From Phototrophicus methaneseepsis (GTDB taxonomy: Bacteria > Chloroflexota > Anaerolineae > Aggregatilineales > Phototrophicaceae), in the NCBI RefSeq assembly GCF_015500095.1, contig NZ_CP062983.1:3534001-3598000 (forward strand): a DNA stretch of 64,000 nt, in the 5' to 3' direction. Both the position numbers and the translations under genes were made by a program. A model generated the notes under the pieces. The model was given only the letters and a program-made list of their open reading frames with translations, did no database searches and had not been told where the DNA came from. This document shows, in pieces, positions 42,855 through 53,883 of this stretch (within the stretch, counting starts at the first letter, position 1; each line of letters starts with the position of its first letter).

Positions 42855-43585
42855 TCTTCCAGCCCAAGGATGTACTTCTCGAACGCTTCTGCTGTCCAGG
42901 GTAGGGCAGGCTTAAAAAAGTGATCATAAATAGCCTGTGCATAAACACGAATTTCGTATTGCGCGTCGCTTGCCATACGTAACCGCAAGAAATGCATCAG
43001 GTTGTGGGCATCAACCTTCGTGACCCAGGTGTAATACACGCTAAAACCGGGTAAGAACAGGCGTGCCATCTCTTTGGAGACGCCTGTATCCAGGGCATGT
43101 TGATACATGCGGTAGCCTGCTTCGTAATGCGCAACGAGTTGCTCTGTTAACTCAGCATTTTCTTCGTCAGTGACTTGGCCTTCGCTGGCTTGTTTGTTAC
43201 TGGCTGATTGCCTACGCCAGATGTCAGGGACATAAAAATCATCTTCTTCAAAAGGCGTATAGCGTCCTGACTGTGCGTTCATGCTCCATGTGCGATGACG
43301 CACCCACTGCCACCATGTTACCAATGGTGCCCGAACGCGAAACTTAAACTCAACCATTTCAAAAGGTGACGTATGCCGATTCCTGAGCAGGTACATCAGC
43401 AGGCGTTTATCTTTTACAGGGCCTTTGCTCTCGCCCATAAAGCTGACGCGGGCTGCATTGACAATTGCTAGATCGCCGGAGATATCGGTTTTAGGGTTGG
43501 GCATTAAATCGACGAGTTCTATCCAGCCTTTATCCAGCACATTAATGCGCTTGCCGATGATTTCGTTTGTCACATGTTGCTCCAT
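42839..43585 (-). CDS. thyX: FAD-dependent thymidylate synthase ThyX
   Basis: 248-residue flavin-dependent thymidylate synthase, which makes dTMP from dUMP with methylene-tetrahydrofolate and NAD(P)H. The ThyX signature RHRTWSMNAQSGRY (96-109) is complete. No thyA or folate gene is in the window. It overlaps the lipoprotein gene tail to tail by 16 bases, and ruvA follows upstream at 43613, in the same direction. Standard length. Confidence 0.95.
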   Translation of the reverse strand: MEQHVTNEIIGKRINVLDKGWIELVDLMPNPKTDISGDLAIVNAARVSFMGESKGPVKDKRLLMYLLRNRHTSPFEMVEFKFRVRAPLVTWWQWVRHRTWSMNAQSGRYTPFEEDDFYVPDIWRRQSASNKQASEGQVTDEENAELTEQLVAHYEAGYRMYQHALDTGVSKEMARLFLPGFSVYYTWVTKVDAHNLMHFLRLRMASDAQYEIRVYAQAIYDHFFKPALPWTAEAFEKYILGLEDQEPD

Positions 43586-43612
43586 CTTTTGAGAGTTATT
43601 AACCAGGATGCC

Positions 43613-44191
43613 CTAACTGCTGAGCATCTGCAGTGCAAGCCTAATGCGTTCCTGGGCATCCTCAGGGGCATCTGATGGCAGGGATTGAACCGCTGTTTGT
43701 GCTTCTACTACGCTGAAGCCGAGCGCAATCAGCGCGTCCATGACGTCGCTGTTCACATCGCTGTAATCTGCTTCCGGGAATGCATCAAGACCAACCGGGA
43801 TCTTGTCTTTCAATTCCAGTAGGATTTTTTGAGCTGTCTTTTTCCCGATGCCAGGGACACGCGTCAGGATTTCTGAGCGTTCGCTGACGACGGCTTGGCG
43901 CAGATTATCGCTGCTAAGGCTGCTGAGGATGGTTACAGCCAGTTTAGGGCCCACGCCATTGATCTTCACCAGCGTATCGAATAAATCCCGTTCTTGTGCG
44001 GTTTTAAAGCCGTAAAGCGTCAGGGCATCCTCACGTACGATGAGACGCGTTTGTAACGTGGCAGGCTGGTCGATCTGGCAGGATTCAAGCGCCAGCCGGG
44101 TTGCATTGACCTCAATACCGACGCCGCCTACATTGATGACTGCGCTCTGGGAATCTTTAAATTCCACGATACCGTGAATGCTAGCGATCAA
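43613..44191 (-). CDS. ruvA: Holliday junction helicase subunit RuvA
   Basis: 192-residue RuvA, the Holliday-junction binding subunit that directs RuvB. An N-terminal OB fold (about 1-62) is followed by two helix-hairpin-helix motifs (VKINGVGPKLAV near 73 and VPGIGKKTAQK near 108) and the flexible C-terminal domain (about 145-192). Typical length. It lies downstream of ruvC on the same strand with a 71-base gap. ruvB is not in the window. Confidence 0.95.
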   Translation of the reverse strand: MIASIHGIVEFKDSQSAVINVGGVGIEVNATRLALESCQIDQPATLQTRLIVREDALTLYGFKTAQERDLFDTLVKINGVGPKLAVTILSSLSSDNLRQAVVSERSEILTRVPGIGKKTAQKILLELKDKIPVGLDAFPEADYSDVNSDVMDALIALGFSVVEAQTAVQSLPSDAPEDAQERIRLALQMLSS

Positions 44192-44262
44192 TGGCTGTGT
44201 TCCTTTTCGTTCTTATCAATCTCACTCTTATCAATCCGGCCGGGGTGGGTGCCTGAATATCT

Positions 44263-44760
44263 TTATGCCAGGTCGTAGCCACTGTTATAACGGCTGGTAT
44301 GGATATCGGTAATGGCAATAGCCAGCGCATCAGCAGCATCGTCAGGGCGGGGTATCTTCTCTAAATTGAGCAGGACCCGCACCATTTCTTGCATCTGGGG
44401 TTTATCTGCGCCGCCATAGCCTGAGATTGATTGCTTGACGATATTTGGTTTGTATTCGTGTATACGGATGCCAGCCTGTTGTAATGCCAGTAAGATACAG
44501 CCCCGACTTTGGGCGACGGTGATCGCTGTTGTGACATTCCTGGCGAAGAAGAGTTCTTCAACGCCTGCTGATTGTGGCTGGTACTGTTGAATAAGCTGTG
44601 TAAGCTCGGAATATATCGTGTGAAGGCGCTCTGGCATCGGTGTTTTTGCCGGTGTCCTGATCACACCATAATGAACGGCTTCTAGGGAGCCATCGTTGTG
44701 TTCATACACAAAGCCATAACCAACGATGGCTGTCCCAGGATCAATACCTAATGACAGCAT
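44263..44760 (-). CDS. ruvC: Holliday junction resolvase RuvC
   Basis: 165-residue endonuclease that resolves Holliday junctions. Acidic active-site residues are visible: Asp7 in LGIDPG, Glu in GVEELFFARN (about 67), and Asp residues in RPDDAADALAIA (about 139-142). The pattern YKPNIVKQSISGYGGADKPQM is shortened in this description, but it is the expected basic loop. It lies between yebC (11 bases upstream) and ruvA, the classical yebC-ruvC-ruvA order. Confidence 0.95.
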   Translation of the reverse strand: MLSLGIDPGTAIVGYGFVYEHNDGSLEAVHYGVIRTPAKTPMPERLHTIYSELTQLIQQYQPQSAGVEELFFARNVTTAITVAQSRGCILLALQQAGIRIHEYKPNIVKQSISGYGGADKPQMQEMVRVLLNLEKIPRPDDAADALAIAITDIHTSRYNSGYDLA

Positions 44761-44771
44761 ACAGTTTGGCG

Positions 44772-45521
44772 CTACTCATCGTAGGCCAGAGCGAGTTCTT
44801 CCGTGATTTCCAGGTTGGAAGAAACACTCTGCACGTCATCAAGGTCTTCTAGCCGCTCCAGCAGACGCATGTTTTGCATCGCCTTAGAGACGGGTAGAAC
44901 TGTTTCATTTTGTGCGAACCACCGCAGTTCGCCGTCTTCGACCTTATAGCCATTTTCCCGCAGTGTGGATTCTACAGCCCCATAAGCTTCACGCGGTGTG
45001 AAGACGAGGATCGCATCACCTTCGTCAACGACATCTTCTGCGCCTGCTTCAGCCGCAACGAGGAACAATTCGTCAAAGTCCACACCTTCGCGGGTGATGG
45101 TAATATAACCCTTTTGCTCAAATTGCCATGACACGGCGCCGTTGCTTGCCAGGCTGCCCCCATTTTTATTGAACGCATTCTTAACTTCTGCCAGAGCACG
45201 GTTCTTGTTGTCCGTTAGCACTTCGACGATGAATGCAACGCCATCAATGCCGTAGCCTTCATATGTGAATGACTCAAGCTGACCGCCTTCTAGCTCGCCA
45301 GTGCCTTTTTTGATCGCCCGTTCGATATTATCTTTGGGCATGTTGGCGGCTTTTGCTTTGCTAACAGCCAGGGCCAATTTCGGGTTCATGGATTCATCGC
45401 CACCACCTTCGCGGGCCGCGAGGGTAACCTCTTTGGCGATACGGGTGAAGATCTTGCCGCGCTTTGCATCTTCCGCAGATTTCTTGCGCTTAATGGTTGA
45501 CCACTTACTATGTCCAGACAT
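44772..45521 (-). CDS. YebC/PmpR family protein
   Basis: 249-residue YebC family protein; members are transcriptional regulators or help ribosomes pass polyproline stretches. The start ATG 45521 has GGAG at seven bases; a TTG at 45527 is upstream in frame. The conserved N-terminus MSGHSKWSTIKRKK is complete, and the three-domain length is normal. ruvC and ruvA follow, an arrangement conserved widely. The precise role in this organism cannot be read from the sequence. Confidence 0.93.
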   Translation of the reverse strand: MSGHSKWSTIKRKKSAEDAKRGKIFTRIAKEVTLAAREGGGDESMNPKLALAVSKAKAANMPKDNIERAIKKGTGELEGGQLESFTYEGYGIDGVAFIVEVLTDNKNRALAEVKNAFNKNGGSLASNGAVSWQFEQKGYITITREGVDFDELFLVAAEAGAEDVVDEGDAILVFTPREAYGAVESTLRENGYKVEDGELRWFAQNETVLPVSKAMQNMRLLERLEDLDDVQSVSSNLEITEELALAYDE

Positions 45522-45603
45522 ATACAAGCTCCATTTATACGAGCATTTTATTCGCTAGGTTCAGCATAATATTATACCTGAAAAACGACGCGTGTTCAGG
45601 GTG

Positions 45604-45618
45604 GAGGCTGTGATATAA
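45604..45618 (+). promoter_or_regulatory. Extended -10 promoter
   Basis: TGA-TATAAT (45610-45618), an extended -10 with consensus hexamer; the -35 region is weak. It drives the 45658 gene and is divergent from yebC. Confidence 0.6.
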
Positions 45619-45657
45619 TGTGCGCCTTGAGGTTGTTTGCGTGCTATAGAGGTACCT

Positions 45658-47055
45658 GTGACTGACCAAGCGATACCACCTAGAGAAGCTGAAGAATATG
45701 TGATGCGCATGCCGATGGAGCGCTTATCCTGGATTGTGCTGTCAGTTTCCTTTGTCGCTTTTTGTCTCATCTGTTTAGCCAGTTCTTTTGGCTTATATAG
45801 CTTCTTATTTATTAGCACGATGCCTCTGGATATAGAGCTCCAGGTGGGCCGGGGAACAACCCTCGTTACAAATGATGATGTAACGTCGCGCGGGTATCTG
45901 AGTGGGACATCGCTTGTTTCTCGCCCTGCGACTGTGAGCAATGGCCCGCAGACGCAAAGCCTGATTGCCTTTTCTGAGGATGACGCTGATAGTATGCCCA
46001 TCGCGACTGTGACGATCCAGGCAAACAGCCATATTCGTGTGCAAAGGGCCAATCAGCCTCGCTTCAGGTGGTCCAATGGAGAGTATGTCATCACGCTCGA
46101 TTCTTTCGAGGGTGAGACAGATATTTATATTCTGGATAATGGCGAACGCAATATTCGGATGCGCGTCTATGATCAGGTCAATAACTGGGTCGATATTACG
46201 CGTCCAGGGCGCTATTTGCTAAGAAGTATCGATGGTCGCCTGTATATTGATACGCGTTATGGTCAGGCGCTGATTCAAACAGACGATGGTCCGAAGTTGA
46301 TCTCTACAGGCGAAGAGTGGGTCGATACCTCTGTGACGTCGCCTTCACGTGTTAATCTGCGGCGAGAGAATTTACTTGATAATAGTTTGTTCTCTTTTGT
46401 TGGGCCAAGCATTAGCTATAGTGGAGCGGCGCATGTCCCAAGTCCCTGGGCTTGTGGCAGCTTCGCAGAAGGGCCACCATCCAGCACCTTCACCATTGAA
46501 GGATGGGAAGGTCGACAGGCTATTCGCTTCTTGCGTACCAGTGGCGCAGAAGCTCATGGCGAGACATTCTGCCAGCAGAGCATGGGTGATATTGGCGCAA
46601 GCCTGCAAGGCTACTCATATCTTGAGCTAGAAACCACTTTCTTAGTGAACTATCAATCTCTAAGTAAATGTGGGCGTGATGGTAGTGAATGCCCGCTAAT
46701 GCTGCGGCTGCGATTCGATATGCAGGTTGAAGGGGGTAGTGGCGAGACCGAAACGGTTGAGCGCGAGTGGATTCATGGATTTTATTTTGCTGATGACCCA
46801 CAGCGCGACTTCCCAGCACAGTGTGTGAGCTGTATTGATACCCACCAGCAGGTTAACGATAAAGTCTGGTACACGTATCGTTCTGGCAATCTCATTACGG
46901 CGATGCAATTTGCTGGTTATGGGACGCCTGTACGTATCAAAGACGTGCAATTTTATGCCTCAGGCCATGACTATGATGTCTTAGTTAGCGAAATCGGTTT
47001 ATACCGCGGTCTTGCAGATGTCGCTATTGAAGGCAATCCGATGCCAGGATCATAA
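45658..47055 (+). CDS. Membrane-anchored protein with FecR-like and beta-sandwich regions
   Basis: 465 residues. Start GTG 45658 follows GAGG at normal distance. A cytoplasmic lead of about 16 residues precedes a transmembrane helix (about 17-43). The outer part has a region of repeated beta strands (about 70-190, resembling a FecR-type domain: DIYILDNGERNIRMRV) and then a larger beta-sandwich with eight cysteines (about 215-455; WACGSF, FCQQS, SKCGRDGSECP, AQCVSCID). Disulfides suggest it faces outward. It may bind carbohydrate. No enzymatic motif is visible. Confidence 0.55.
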   Translation: MTDQAIPPREAEEYVMRMPMERLSWIVLSVSFVAFCLICLASSFGLYSFLFISTMPLDIELQVGRGTTLVTNDDVTSRGYLSGTSLVSRPATVSNGPQTQSLIAFSEDDADSMPIATVTIQANSHIRVQRANQPRFRWSNGEYVITLDSFEGETDIYILDNGERNIRMRVYDQVNNWVDITRPGRYLLRSIDGRLYIDTRYGQALIQTDDGPKLISTGEEWVDTSVTSPSRVNLRRENLLDNSLFSFVGPSISYSGAAHVPSPWACGSFAEGPPSSTFTIEGWEGRQAIRFLRTSGAEAHGETFCQQSMGDIGASLQGYSYLELETTFLVNYQSLSKCGRDGSECPLMLRLRFDMQVEGGSGETETVEREWIHGFYFADDPQRDFPAQCVSCIDTHQQVNDKVWYTYRSGNLITAMQFAGYGTPVRIKDVQFYASGHDYDVLVSEIGLYRGLADVAIEGNPMPGS

Positions 47056-47056
47056 A

Positions 47057-47767
47057 CTAAGCGTCGAAAAGCGAGCTGGACTTCTGAAATGAGTACCAGC
47101 GTTGATGACCGATAATGAGATGATCCAACACGGCGATATCGAGTAGTTTGCTGGCTGCTATGAGTTCTCGCGTTAGGGCCACATCTTCAGGCGATGGGCT
47201 TGGGTTCCCAGAAGGGTGGTTGTGTGCCAGAATGATGGCCGGGCTGTTTTCAATAATCGCTTCTCTGAATAACTCTGAAATCCGCACAATGGATACGTTG
47301 ACAGTTCCAGTGTAGATCGTCCGTATCGCCATGACCTGATTGGCTGTATCTAATAAGATCACGCGGATTTGCTCTTGTTTGAGATAGCTCATATCCGTGA
47401 GCAAGTTAGCCGCATCTGCCGCGGATTGAATGCAGATACGAGGTGTGCCCATGCTGCTCGCGAGGCGTCGTCCTAATTCCACTGCCGCTAACAATTGTGC
47501 CGCTTTGGCATCGCCCAATCCATGAATCTCTTTAATCTGTGTCGCTGAGATTGTCGCTAAGCCGGCCAAACCATCTGTCTGTGCCAGTAAGCGTGTTGCA
47601 AGTTGGATCGCATTTTCCTGGGCTGTGCCTGTTCGTAGTAGAATGGCGATGAGCTCTGCATTGGTCAGTGAAGCCGGTCCGTGTTGCAATAAGCGCTCGC
47701 GCGGGCGTTCATTGGCTGGAATATCCTGAATGGTGAGCGGCTTGCTGTTGGTCATACGCTGTGCCAT
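47057..47767 (-). CDS. radC: RadC/JAB-domain DNA repair protein
   Basis: 236-residue RadC-family protein. An N-terminal helix-hairpin-helix region (about 30-95) precedes a JAB/MPN-like metal domain with ILAHNHPSGNPSPSPED (about 173-189), which gives the His-x-His and Ser/Asp ligands. The substrate and exact role of RadC are unsettled. It is convergent with the FecR-like gene (two-base gap) and divergent from the zinc-ribbon gene. Confidence 0.9.
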   Translation of the reverse strand: MAQRMTNSKPLTIQDIPANERPRERLLQHGPASLTNAELIAILLRTGTAQENAIQLATRLLAQTDGLAGLATISATQIKEIHGLGDAKAAQLLAAVELGRRLASSMGTPRICIQSAADAANLLTDMSYLKQEQIRVILLDTANQVMAIRTIYTGTVNVSIVRISELFREAIIENSPAIILAHNHPSGNPSPSPEDVALTRELIAASKLLDIAVLDHLIIGHQRWYSFQKSSSLFDA

Positions 47768-47929
47768 TTATTGCTTTAATGAAGTCAGACTTTTGTCCTG
47801 CCTGATATTATACTGTGGCTTCGCGCGTTGCGTGTTACAAGGTCCGTTGCTATACTGCAAAAATCAGTTATTGGCTGATAGACGGGCCAATGTGCCTATT
47901 GTAGATGTTGAGAATTGGGTCCGGGTTTC

Positions 47930-48520
47930 ATGGATAATCTTGATACAGGCGTACTCATTGCGATTGTGTATGGTGGCGTCGTCATCGCTGCGTTCTGGTT
48001 GGCGATGATCATTTGGGCATACCGTGATATGCGAGCGCGATCACGCGATGGGCTGGCTAGCTTATTGGTTGGCGTAATGGTGGCTATTCTGACGGTGCCG
48101 GGGCTGTTTATCTATATCATGCTTCGCCCGCGTGAAACACTTTCAGAAGCTTATGAGCGTTCTCTGGAAGAAGAAGCCCTGTTACAAGAAATTGAAGAAA
48201 AAGCCCACTGCCCAGGTTGTGGTCAGCGTGTTGATTCAGCATGGCAAGCTTGTCCTTCATGCCATACTCGTTTAAAGCGCCCATGCCGGGTTTGTAACCA
48301 CCTCCTGGAGCTATCCTGGGAGATTTGCCCCTACTGTGCTTCGCCACAGAATCAGTACATCCCAGAGGATGCTGTCGTGAATACGTCGCGCCATGTAGCA
48401 CGTCGCGCACCAGAGCCGCCAGCTATCTCTGATAAATGGCTTGCGAACAGTGGCACATCCTCAACAACACAAGGCTATGCTGCTTCGGACGTGCCGCAGT
48501 ATGTTGATGACAACTACTAG
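47930..48520 (+). CDS. Membrane protein with double zinc ribbon
   Basis: 196-residue protein from ATG 47930. Two transmembrane helices (about 8-28 and 42-62) are followed by a helical linker and an eight-cysteine double zinc ribbon (CPGC, CPSC, CRVC, CPYC, about 90-140), the pattern of DZR domains. The C-terminal part is polar and disordered. No catalytic motif. The ribosome site is weak (GGG only). Likely a scaffold or regulator at the membrane. It converges on pyruvate kinase. Confidence 0.65.
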   Translation: MDNLDTGVLIAIVYGGVVIAAFWLAMIIWAYRDMRARSRDGLASLLVGVMVAILTVPGLFIYIMLRPRETLSEAYERSLEEEALLQEIEEKAHCPGCGQRVDSAWQACPSCHTRLKRPCRVCNHLLELSWEICPYCASPQNQYIPEDAVVNTSRHVARRAPEPPAISDKWLANSGTSSTTQGYAASDVPQYVDDNY

Positions 48521-48542
48521 AGGACTTGTTAGATGATGATGA

Positions 48543-48565
48543 GGCGAAATCAGTTAGATTTCGCC
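48543..48565. terminator. Bidirectional hairpin between convergent genes
   Basis: Perfect stem GGCGAAATC/GATTTCGCC, loop AGTTA. The loop is the pyruvate kinase stop codon region. T runs are short, so efficiency is uncertain. Confidence 0.4.
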
Positions 48566-50023
48566 TTGTTCCCCAACGCGGTGTACTTTCAGTAGGTTTG
48601 TCTGGCCAGCGATGCCAAATGGCACGCCTGCGATAATGACGAGTAAGTCGCCACGACGGACGTGTTTGGCATCATGTGCGGCGCGGACAGTAACCGTTAG
48701 CATCTCATCAATTGTATTGAATTCATCCACATAGAACGCGTGCACACCCCAGACCAGGGCCATGCGGCGGTATGTTTTGGCTTCTGGCGTCATGCACAGA
48801 ATTGGTGTGCGAGGACGCTCACGGGCGACGCGTCGAGCTGTATAGCCAGAAAGCGTTGTTGTGATGATGGCTTTGGGGTTGAGCGCTGCTGAGATGTGGT
48901 AAGTGGCTTCGCCAATGGCATTGCTGATGTTCTCAGATTGGCTTTCTTCCGCCAGATCGGAGATGTCGAAGACCGCACTGGCTTCGCGCGATTTCCACAT
49001 TTCCTCTTCTGCTGTGATGGCAATCGTGTTCATCACTTCGACAGAGCGCACCGGATACTTACCTGCAGCACTCTCTGCACTGAGCATGATAGCGTCAGTG
49101 CCGTCCAGGATGGCATTGTAGACATCGCTGGCTTCTGCGCGGGTTGGGCGTGGGTTACTCTTCATCGATTCTAGCATTTGGGTTGCTGTGATGACGGGCT
49201 TGGCGGCATTATTACACAGAGTAATGATGCGCTTTTGCTCCACCGGCACGCGTTCCGCAGGTGTTTCGACGCCCAGATCACCACGTGCGACCATGATGCC
49301 ATCGCAAATCTTGATGATTTCTTCGATGTTTTCCAGGGCTTCTCGCATCTCAATTTTAGCGATGATACCGGCATCACCATTGAAGAAGTTCATCAACCAG
49401 CGAAGCTGACGAATGTCATCGGCCTTACGCACGAAAGACATCGCGATGTAATCAGCTTCTTTGCTGAGTGCAAACTCGATATCTGCACGGTCTTTTTCAG
49501 TAATGGCTGACAGGGTGAGATTGGCATTGGGCGCAGACACACCTTTGCGTGACGTCAGCGGCCCGCCAATCCGCACCCTGCAAACAACAGAGCGCGGCAT
49601 CGTTTCGACCACATCGAACTGTAAGTTGCCATCGTCCAATAACAGGGTGGTATCGACTGACACATCTTTCATGAATTCCGGATGTGGCAGTGAGATCAGC
49701 CCATTTTCGCCGGGGACATCATCAAGAGTAAACGTGATTTTATCACCGGGAGAGACCATCAGGGGTTCATTAGCGACTTTACCAATGCGGATTTTGGGTC
49801 CCTGTATGTCGCACAAAATCGCGATGTTGACTTTTTCCTCATCAGCAATGCGCCGTACCGTATCGATGGTTTCCCCATGTGTTTTGTGGTCGCCGTGCGA
49901 AAAATTGATACGTGCGACATCCATTCCGGCATGAATCATTTGCCGGATGATTTCGGGGTCACGTGAGGCAGGCCCCAGTGTGGCCACCACTTTGGTGCTT
50001 TTGCTATTTAATGGACGTGGCAC
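48554..50023 (-). CDS. pyk: Pyruvate kinase
   Basis: 489-residue glycolytic enzyme converting phosphoenolpyruvate and ADP to pyruvate and ATP. Substrate-binding elements are present: RINFSHG near residue 39, IMVARGDLGVETP (about 240-252) and MLSAESAAGKYP. The length matches bacterial pyruvate kinases. The downstream neighbour on the minus strand is enolase (upstream, 51 bases), so the two lower-glycolysis genes are probably cotranscribed. Confidence 0.96.
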   Translation of the reverse strand: MPRPLNSKSTKVVATLGPASRDPEIIRQMIHAGMDVARINFSHGDHKTHGETIDTVRRIADEEKVNIAILCDIQGPKIRIGKVANEPLMVSPGDKITFTLDDVPGENGLISLPHPEFMKDVSVDTTLLLDDGNLQFDVVETMPRSVVCRVRIGGPLTSRKGVSAPNANLTLSAITEKDRADIEFALSKEADYIAMSFVRKADDIRQLRWLMNFFNGDAGIIAKIEMREALENIEEIIKICDGIMVARGDLGVETPAERVPVEQKRIITLCNNAAKPVITATQMLESMKSNPRPTRAEASDVYNAILDGTDAIMLSAESAAGKYPVRSVEVMNTIAITAEEEMWKSREASAVFDISDLAEESQSENISNAIGEATYHISAALNPKAIITTTLSGYTARRVARERPRTPILCMTPEAKTYRRMALVWGVHAFYVDEFNTIDEMLTVTVRAAHDAKHVRRGDLLVIIAGVPFGIAGQTNLLKVHRVGEQGEI

Positions 50024-50073
50024 AAACGATCCTTTCTAGTGTGTCGTTAACGCTGCCAACGGACTTGTTGGCT

Positions 50074-51390
<1,317 letters not shown>

Positions 51391-51551
51391 TTACAATGGG
51401 TAGCGTTGCCAACACGCCTCTCCATGAGATAATCCGTATCATATTACATAATTCCAGGTGAATTCACCACCTGCGACGTCCAATCCTGACAAAGGCATAA
51501 AGATTTATTAAAATAGTTTTGCTAAGACAGGAAATGAGGCACTGAAATACC

Positions 51552-52724
51552 GTGACAAAACGCAGCGTATACCTCGACCATTCCGCGACGACGCCAACCG
51601 ATCCTCGCGTTGTCGAAGCGATGCTTCCATACTTCACAGATTATTATGGTAATGCTTCCTCAGTTCACCAATCAGGGCGCAAAGCTGAACGCGCCATCGA
51701 AAATGCGCGTGAAACGATTTCGGAAGTGTTGAATTGTAAACCCAAGGAGATCATTTTTACCAGCGGTGGATCTGAAAGTGATAATCTGGCCCTGAGAGGG
51801 ACTGCTTTAGCGATCCGGGCAGCAGAAGGTAGAGATCAATTATTGACCACACCTGTTGAGCACTCAGCCGTTGGCCGGACAATTCAACAACTCGTTGATT
51901 ATATGGGCTTCCAGCATATTGTGCTGCCAGTGGATAGCTATGGTGCTGTTAGGGGTGAGGATTTTGCCGACGCGCTGACTGATCGAACTGCTATCGCGAG
52001 TGTCATGTATGTCAATAACGAAGTCGGGACGATGATGCCTATTCCGCTTTTGGCAGACCAAGCGCGAGAACGGAATGTTTTGTTTCATACGGATGCCGTC
52101 CAGGCGGCGGGCCAATTGAACTTAGATGTGCAGGCTTTGGGTGTAGATATGATGAGCCTTTCAGCACATAAATTTTATGGCCCAAAGGGTGTAGGGGCAC
52201 TCTATGTGCGTGATGGCATTGACCTGGTGCCGAGCCAATCCGGCGGCAGCCATGAGAGCGGGCGGCGTGCGGGTACGCTCAATACGCCCGGTATTGTTGG
52301 CATGGCTAAAGCCCTGGAGCTGGCTAATCAAGAGCGTGAGGTGCGTGTTGCGCATTATACGCGTATGCGCGATCTGCTGATTGAGGGGGTGCTTACGAAG
52401 GTGCCTGACGCGCACTTGACAGGGCATCCCGAGGATCGCTTGCCGTCTCATGCCAGCTTCGTATTTGATGAGGTCGATGGCAACCGCCTTCTGATTCATC
52501 TGGATATGAAGGGCGTAGCGGCCAGCAGTGCAAGTGCTTGTAAAACAGGCAATCCGGAGCCATCCGGCGTTTTATTGGCGATGGGCTACGATCCGACGTT
52601 AGCACTCAGCAGCTTGCGCACCACGGTTGGTAAGGATACGACTGAAGAGGACATCTCATATGCAGTCGATGTCATTGCAGACTCGGTCGAAAAACTGCGA
52701 ATGTTGAATAGAGCACTGAGTTAA
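51552..52724 (+). CDS. iscS: Cysteine desulfurase (IscS/NifS type)
   Basis: 390-residue PLP-dependent desulfurase, the group I type. The PLP Lys is in SAHKFYGPKGVGAL (about 203), and the sulfur-accepting Cys in SSASACKTGNPEPSG (about 327), with its longer loop. Start GTG 51552. mnmA begins three bases after its stop, so it most likely supplies sulfur for 2-thiouridine in tRNA; it is distinct from sufS at 23195. Confidence 0.93.
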   Translation: MTKRSVYLDHSATTPTDPRVVEAMLPYFTDYYGNASSVHQSGRKAERAIENARETISEVLNCKPKEIIFTSGGSESDNLALRGTALAIRAAEGRDQLLTTPVEHSAVGRTIQQLVDYMGFQHIVLPVDSYGAVRGEDFADALTDRTAIASVMYVNNEVGTMMPIPLLADQARERNVLFHTDAVQAAGQLNLDVQALGVDMMSLSAHKFYGPKGVGALYVRDGIDLVPSQSGGSHESGRRAGTLNTPGIVGMAKALELANQEREVRVAHYTRMRDLLIEGVLTKVPDAHLTGHPEDRLPSHASFVFDEVDGNRLLIHLDMKGVAASSASACKTGNPEPSGVLLAMGYDPTLALSSLRTTVGKDTTEEDISYAVDVIADSVEKLRMLNRALS

Positions 52725-52727
52725 CTT

Positions 52728-53831
52728 ATGAGTCATGAAGATAAGCGCGTTGTCGTTGCGATGAGTGGCGGCGTTGATAGCTCCGTTGCGGCTGCGATTC
52801 TGGTAGAGCAGGGCTATGATGTCGTTGGTATGATGATGCGGCTCTGGTCTGATGAAGCGATGGGCGGCGCAGAACATAATCGCTGTTGTACGCCGGAACA
52901 AATGGCGGATGCTGAACGTATTGCCAATCATCTGGGTATCCCATTCTATGTTCTAGATACGAAAGATGTGTTTCGCAATACGGTCGTTGAATATTTTATT
53001 GATGGGCATCGTCAGGGATTTACGCCGAATCCTTGCATGGAATGTAACCGTCATATTCGCTTTGATTATCTGCTGAAGAATGCCCTTGCATTAGATGCTG
53101 ATTACTTGGCGACAGGGCACTACGCCCGCATACATCAGTCGCCGGATGGCAGTTACCTGCTTAAAAAGGGCCTTGATGAGCGTAAAGACCAGAGCTATGT
53201 GCTCAGTGTGATGGGGCAGGCCCAGCTTAGCAAGACGCTATTCCCGGTGGGAGAGTACCCTAAGACAGAAGTGCGTGAATTGGCGGCGCGGTTTGGCTTA
53301 CGCGTCGAGAGCAAGAAGGATAGCCAGGATTTGTGCTTCCTGGGAAAGAACGATTATCGTGACTTTTTAAATGTTCATGCACCGGAGATTATGTCCCCTG
53401 GGCCGATTGTTGTGCGCGATGGGACTGTCATTGGTGAGCACAGTGGCCTGGCGAATTATACAATTGGTCAGCGTAAAGGCCTGGGTTTAGATACCAATGA
53501 AGCGATGTATGTCATTGCCATGAACCCGTATCGGAATGCGCTGGTTGTCGGCCCAAGAGAAGACCTGGGACAGATGGCGTTGTATGCTCATCGTATGAAC
53601 TGGGTATCGGGGCAGATGCCAACGGAGCCATTCCGCGCGGAAGTTAAAATTCGCTATAAGGCAAAGGCCCAGCCTGCTCTAGTGGAGCCATTAGCAGATG
53701 GCCGTATGCATGTGCAATTTGATGAGCCGCTGCGTGATATTACGCCGGGGCAGGGCGCGGTTGTCTATGATGGAGAGGCCTGCCTGGGTGGTGGCATCAT
53801 TGAGCGCAAAAGCGATGCGCGCTTAAATTAA
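52728..53831 (+). CDS. mnmA: tRNA-specific 2-thiouridylase MnmA
   Basis: 367-residue tRNA 2-thiouridylase. The N-terminal PP-loop motif is VVAMSGGVDSSVAA (about 9-22). Catalytic cysteines lie in NPCMECNRHIRFD (about 103-115) and SQDLCFLG (about 202-209). The protein takes sulfur from a desulfurase and modifies the wobble U34 of Glu, Lys and Gln tRNAs. It starts four bases after the adjacent iscS. A strong terminator follows. Confidence 0.96.
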   Translation: MSHEDKRVVVAMSGGVDSSVAAAILVEQGYDVVGMMMRLWSDEAMGGAEHNRCCTPEQMADAERIANHLGIPFYVLDTKDVFRNTVVEYFIDGHRQGFTPNPCMECNRHIRFDYLLKNALALDADYLATGHYARIHQSPDGSYLLKKGLDERKDQSYVLSVMGQAQLSKTLFPVGEYPKTEVRELAARFGLRVESKKDSQDLCFLGKNDYRDFLNVHAPEIMSPGPIVVRDGTVIGEHSGLANYTIGQRKGLGLDTNEAMYVIAMNPYRNALVVGPREDLGQMALYAHRMNWVSGQMPTEPFRAEVKIRYKAKAQPALVEPLADGRMHVQFDEPLRDITPGQGAVVYDGEACLGGGIIERKSDARLN

Positions 53832-53840
53832 GCTGTTAAG

Positions 53841-53869
53841 AAAAAAGGCACCTTTCAGGTGCCTTTTTT
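53841..53869 (+). terminator. Rho-independent terminator after mnmA
   Basis: 13-bp perfect stem AAAAAAGGCACCT/AGGTGCCTTTTTT with a 3-base loop, active on both strands. It faces the end of the prepilin peptidase gene at 53884. Confidence 0.9.
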
Positions 53870-53883
53870 GTCCAGAGACTGAT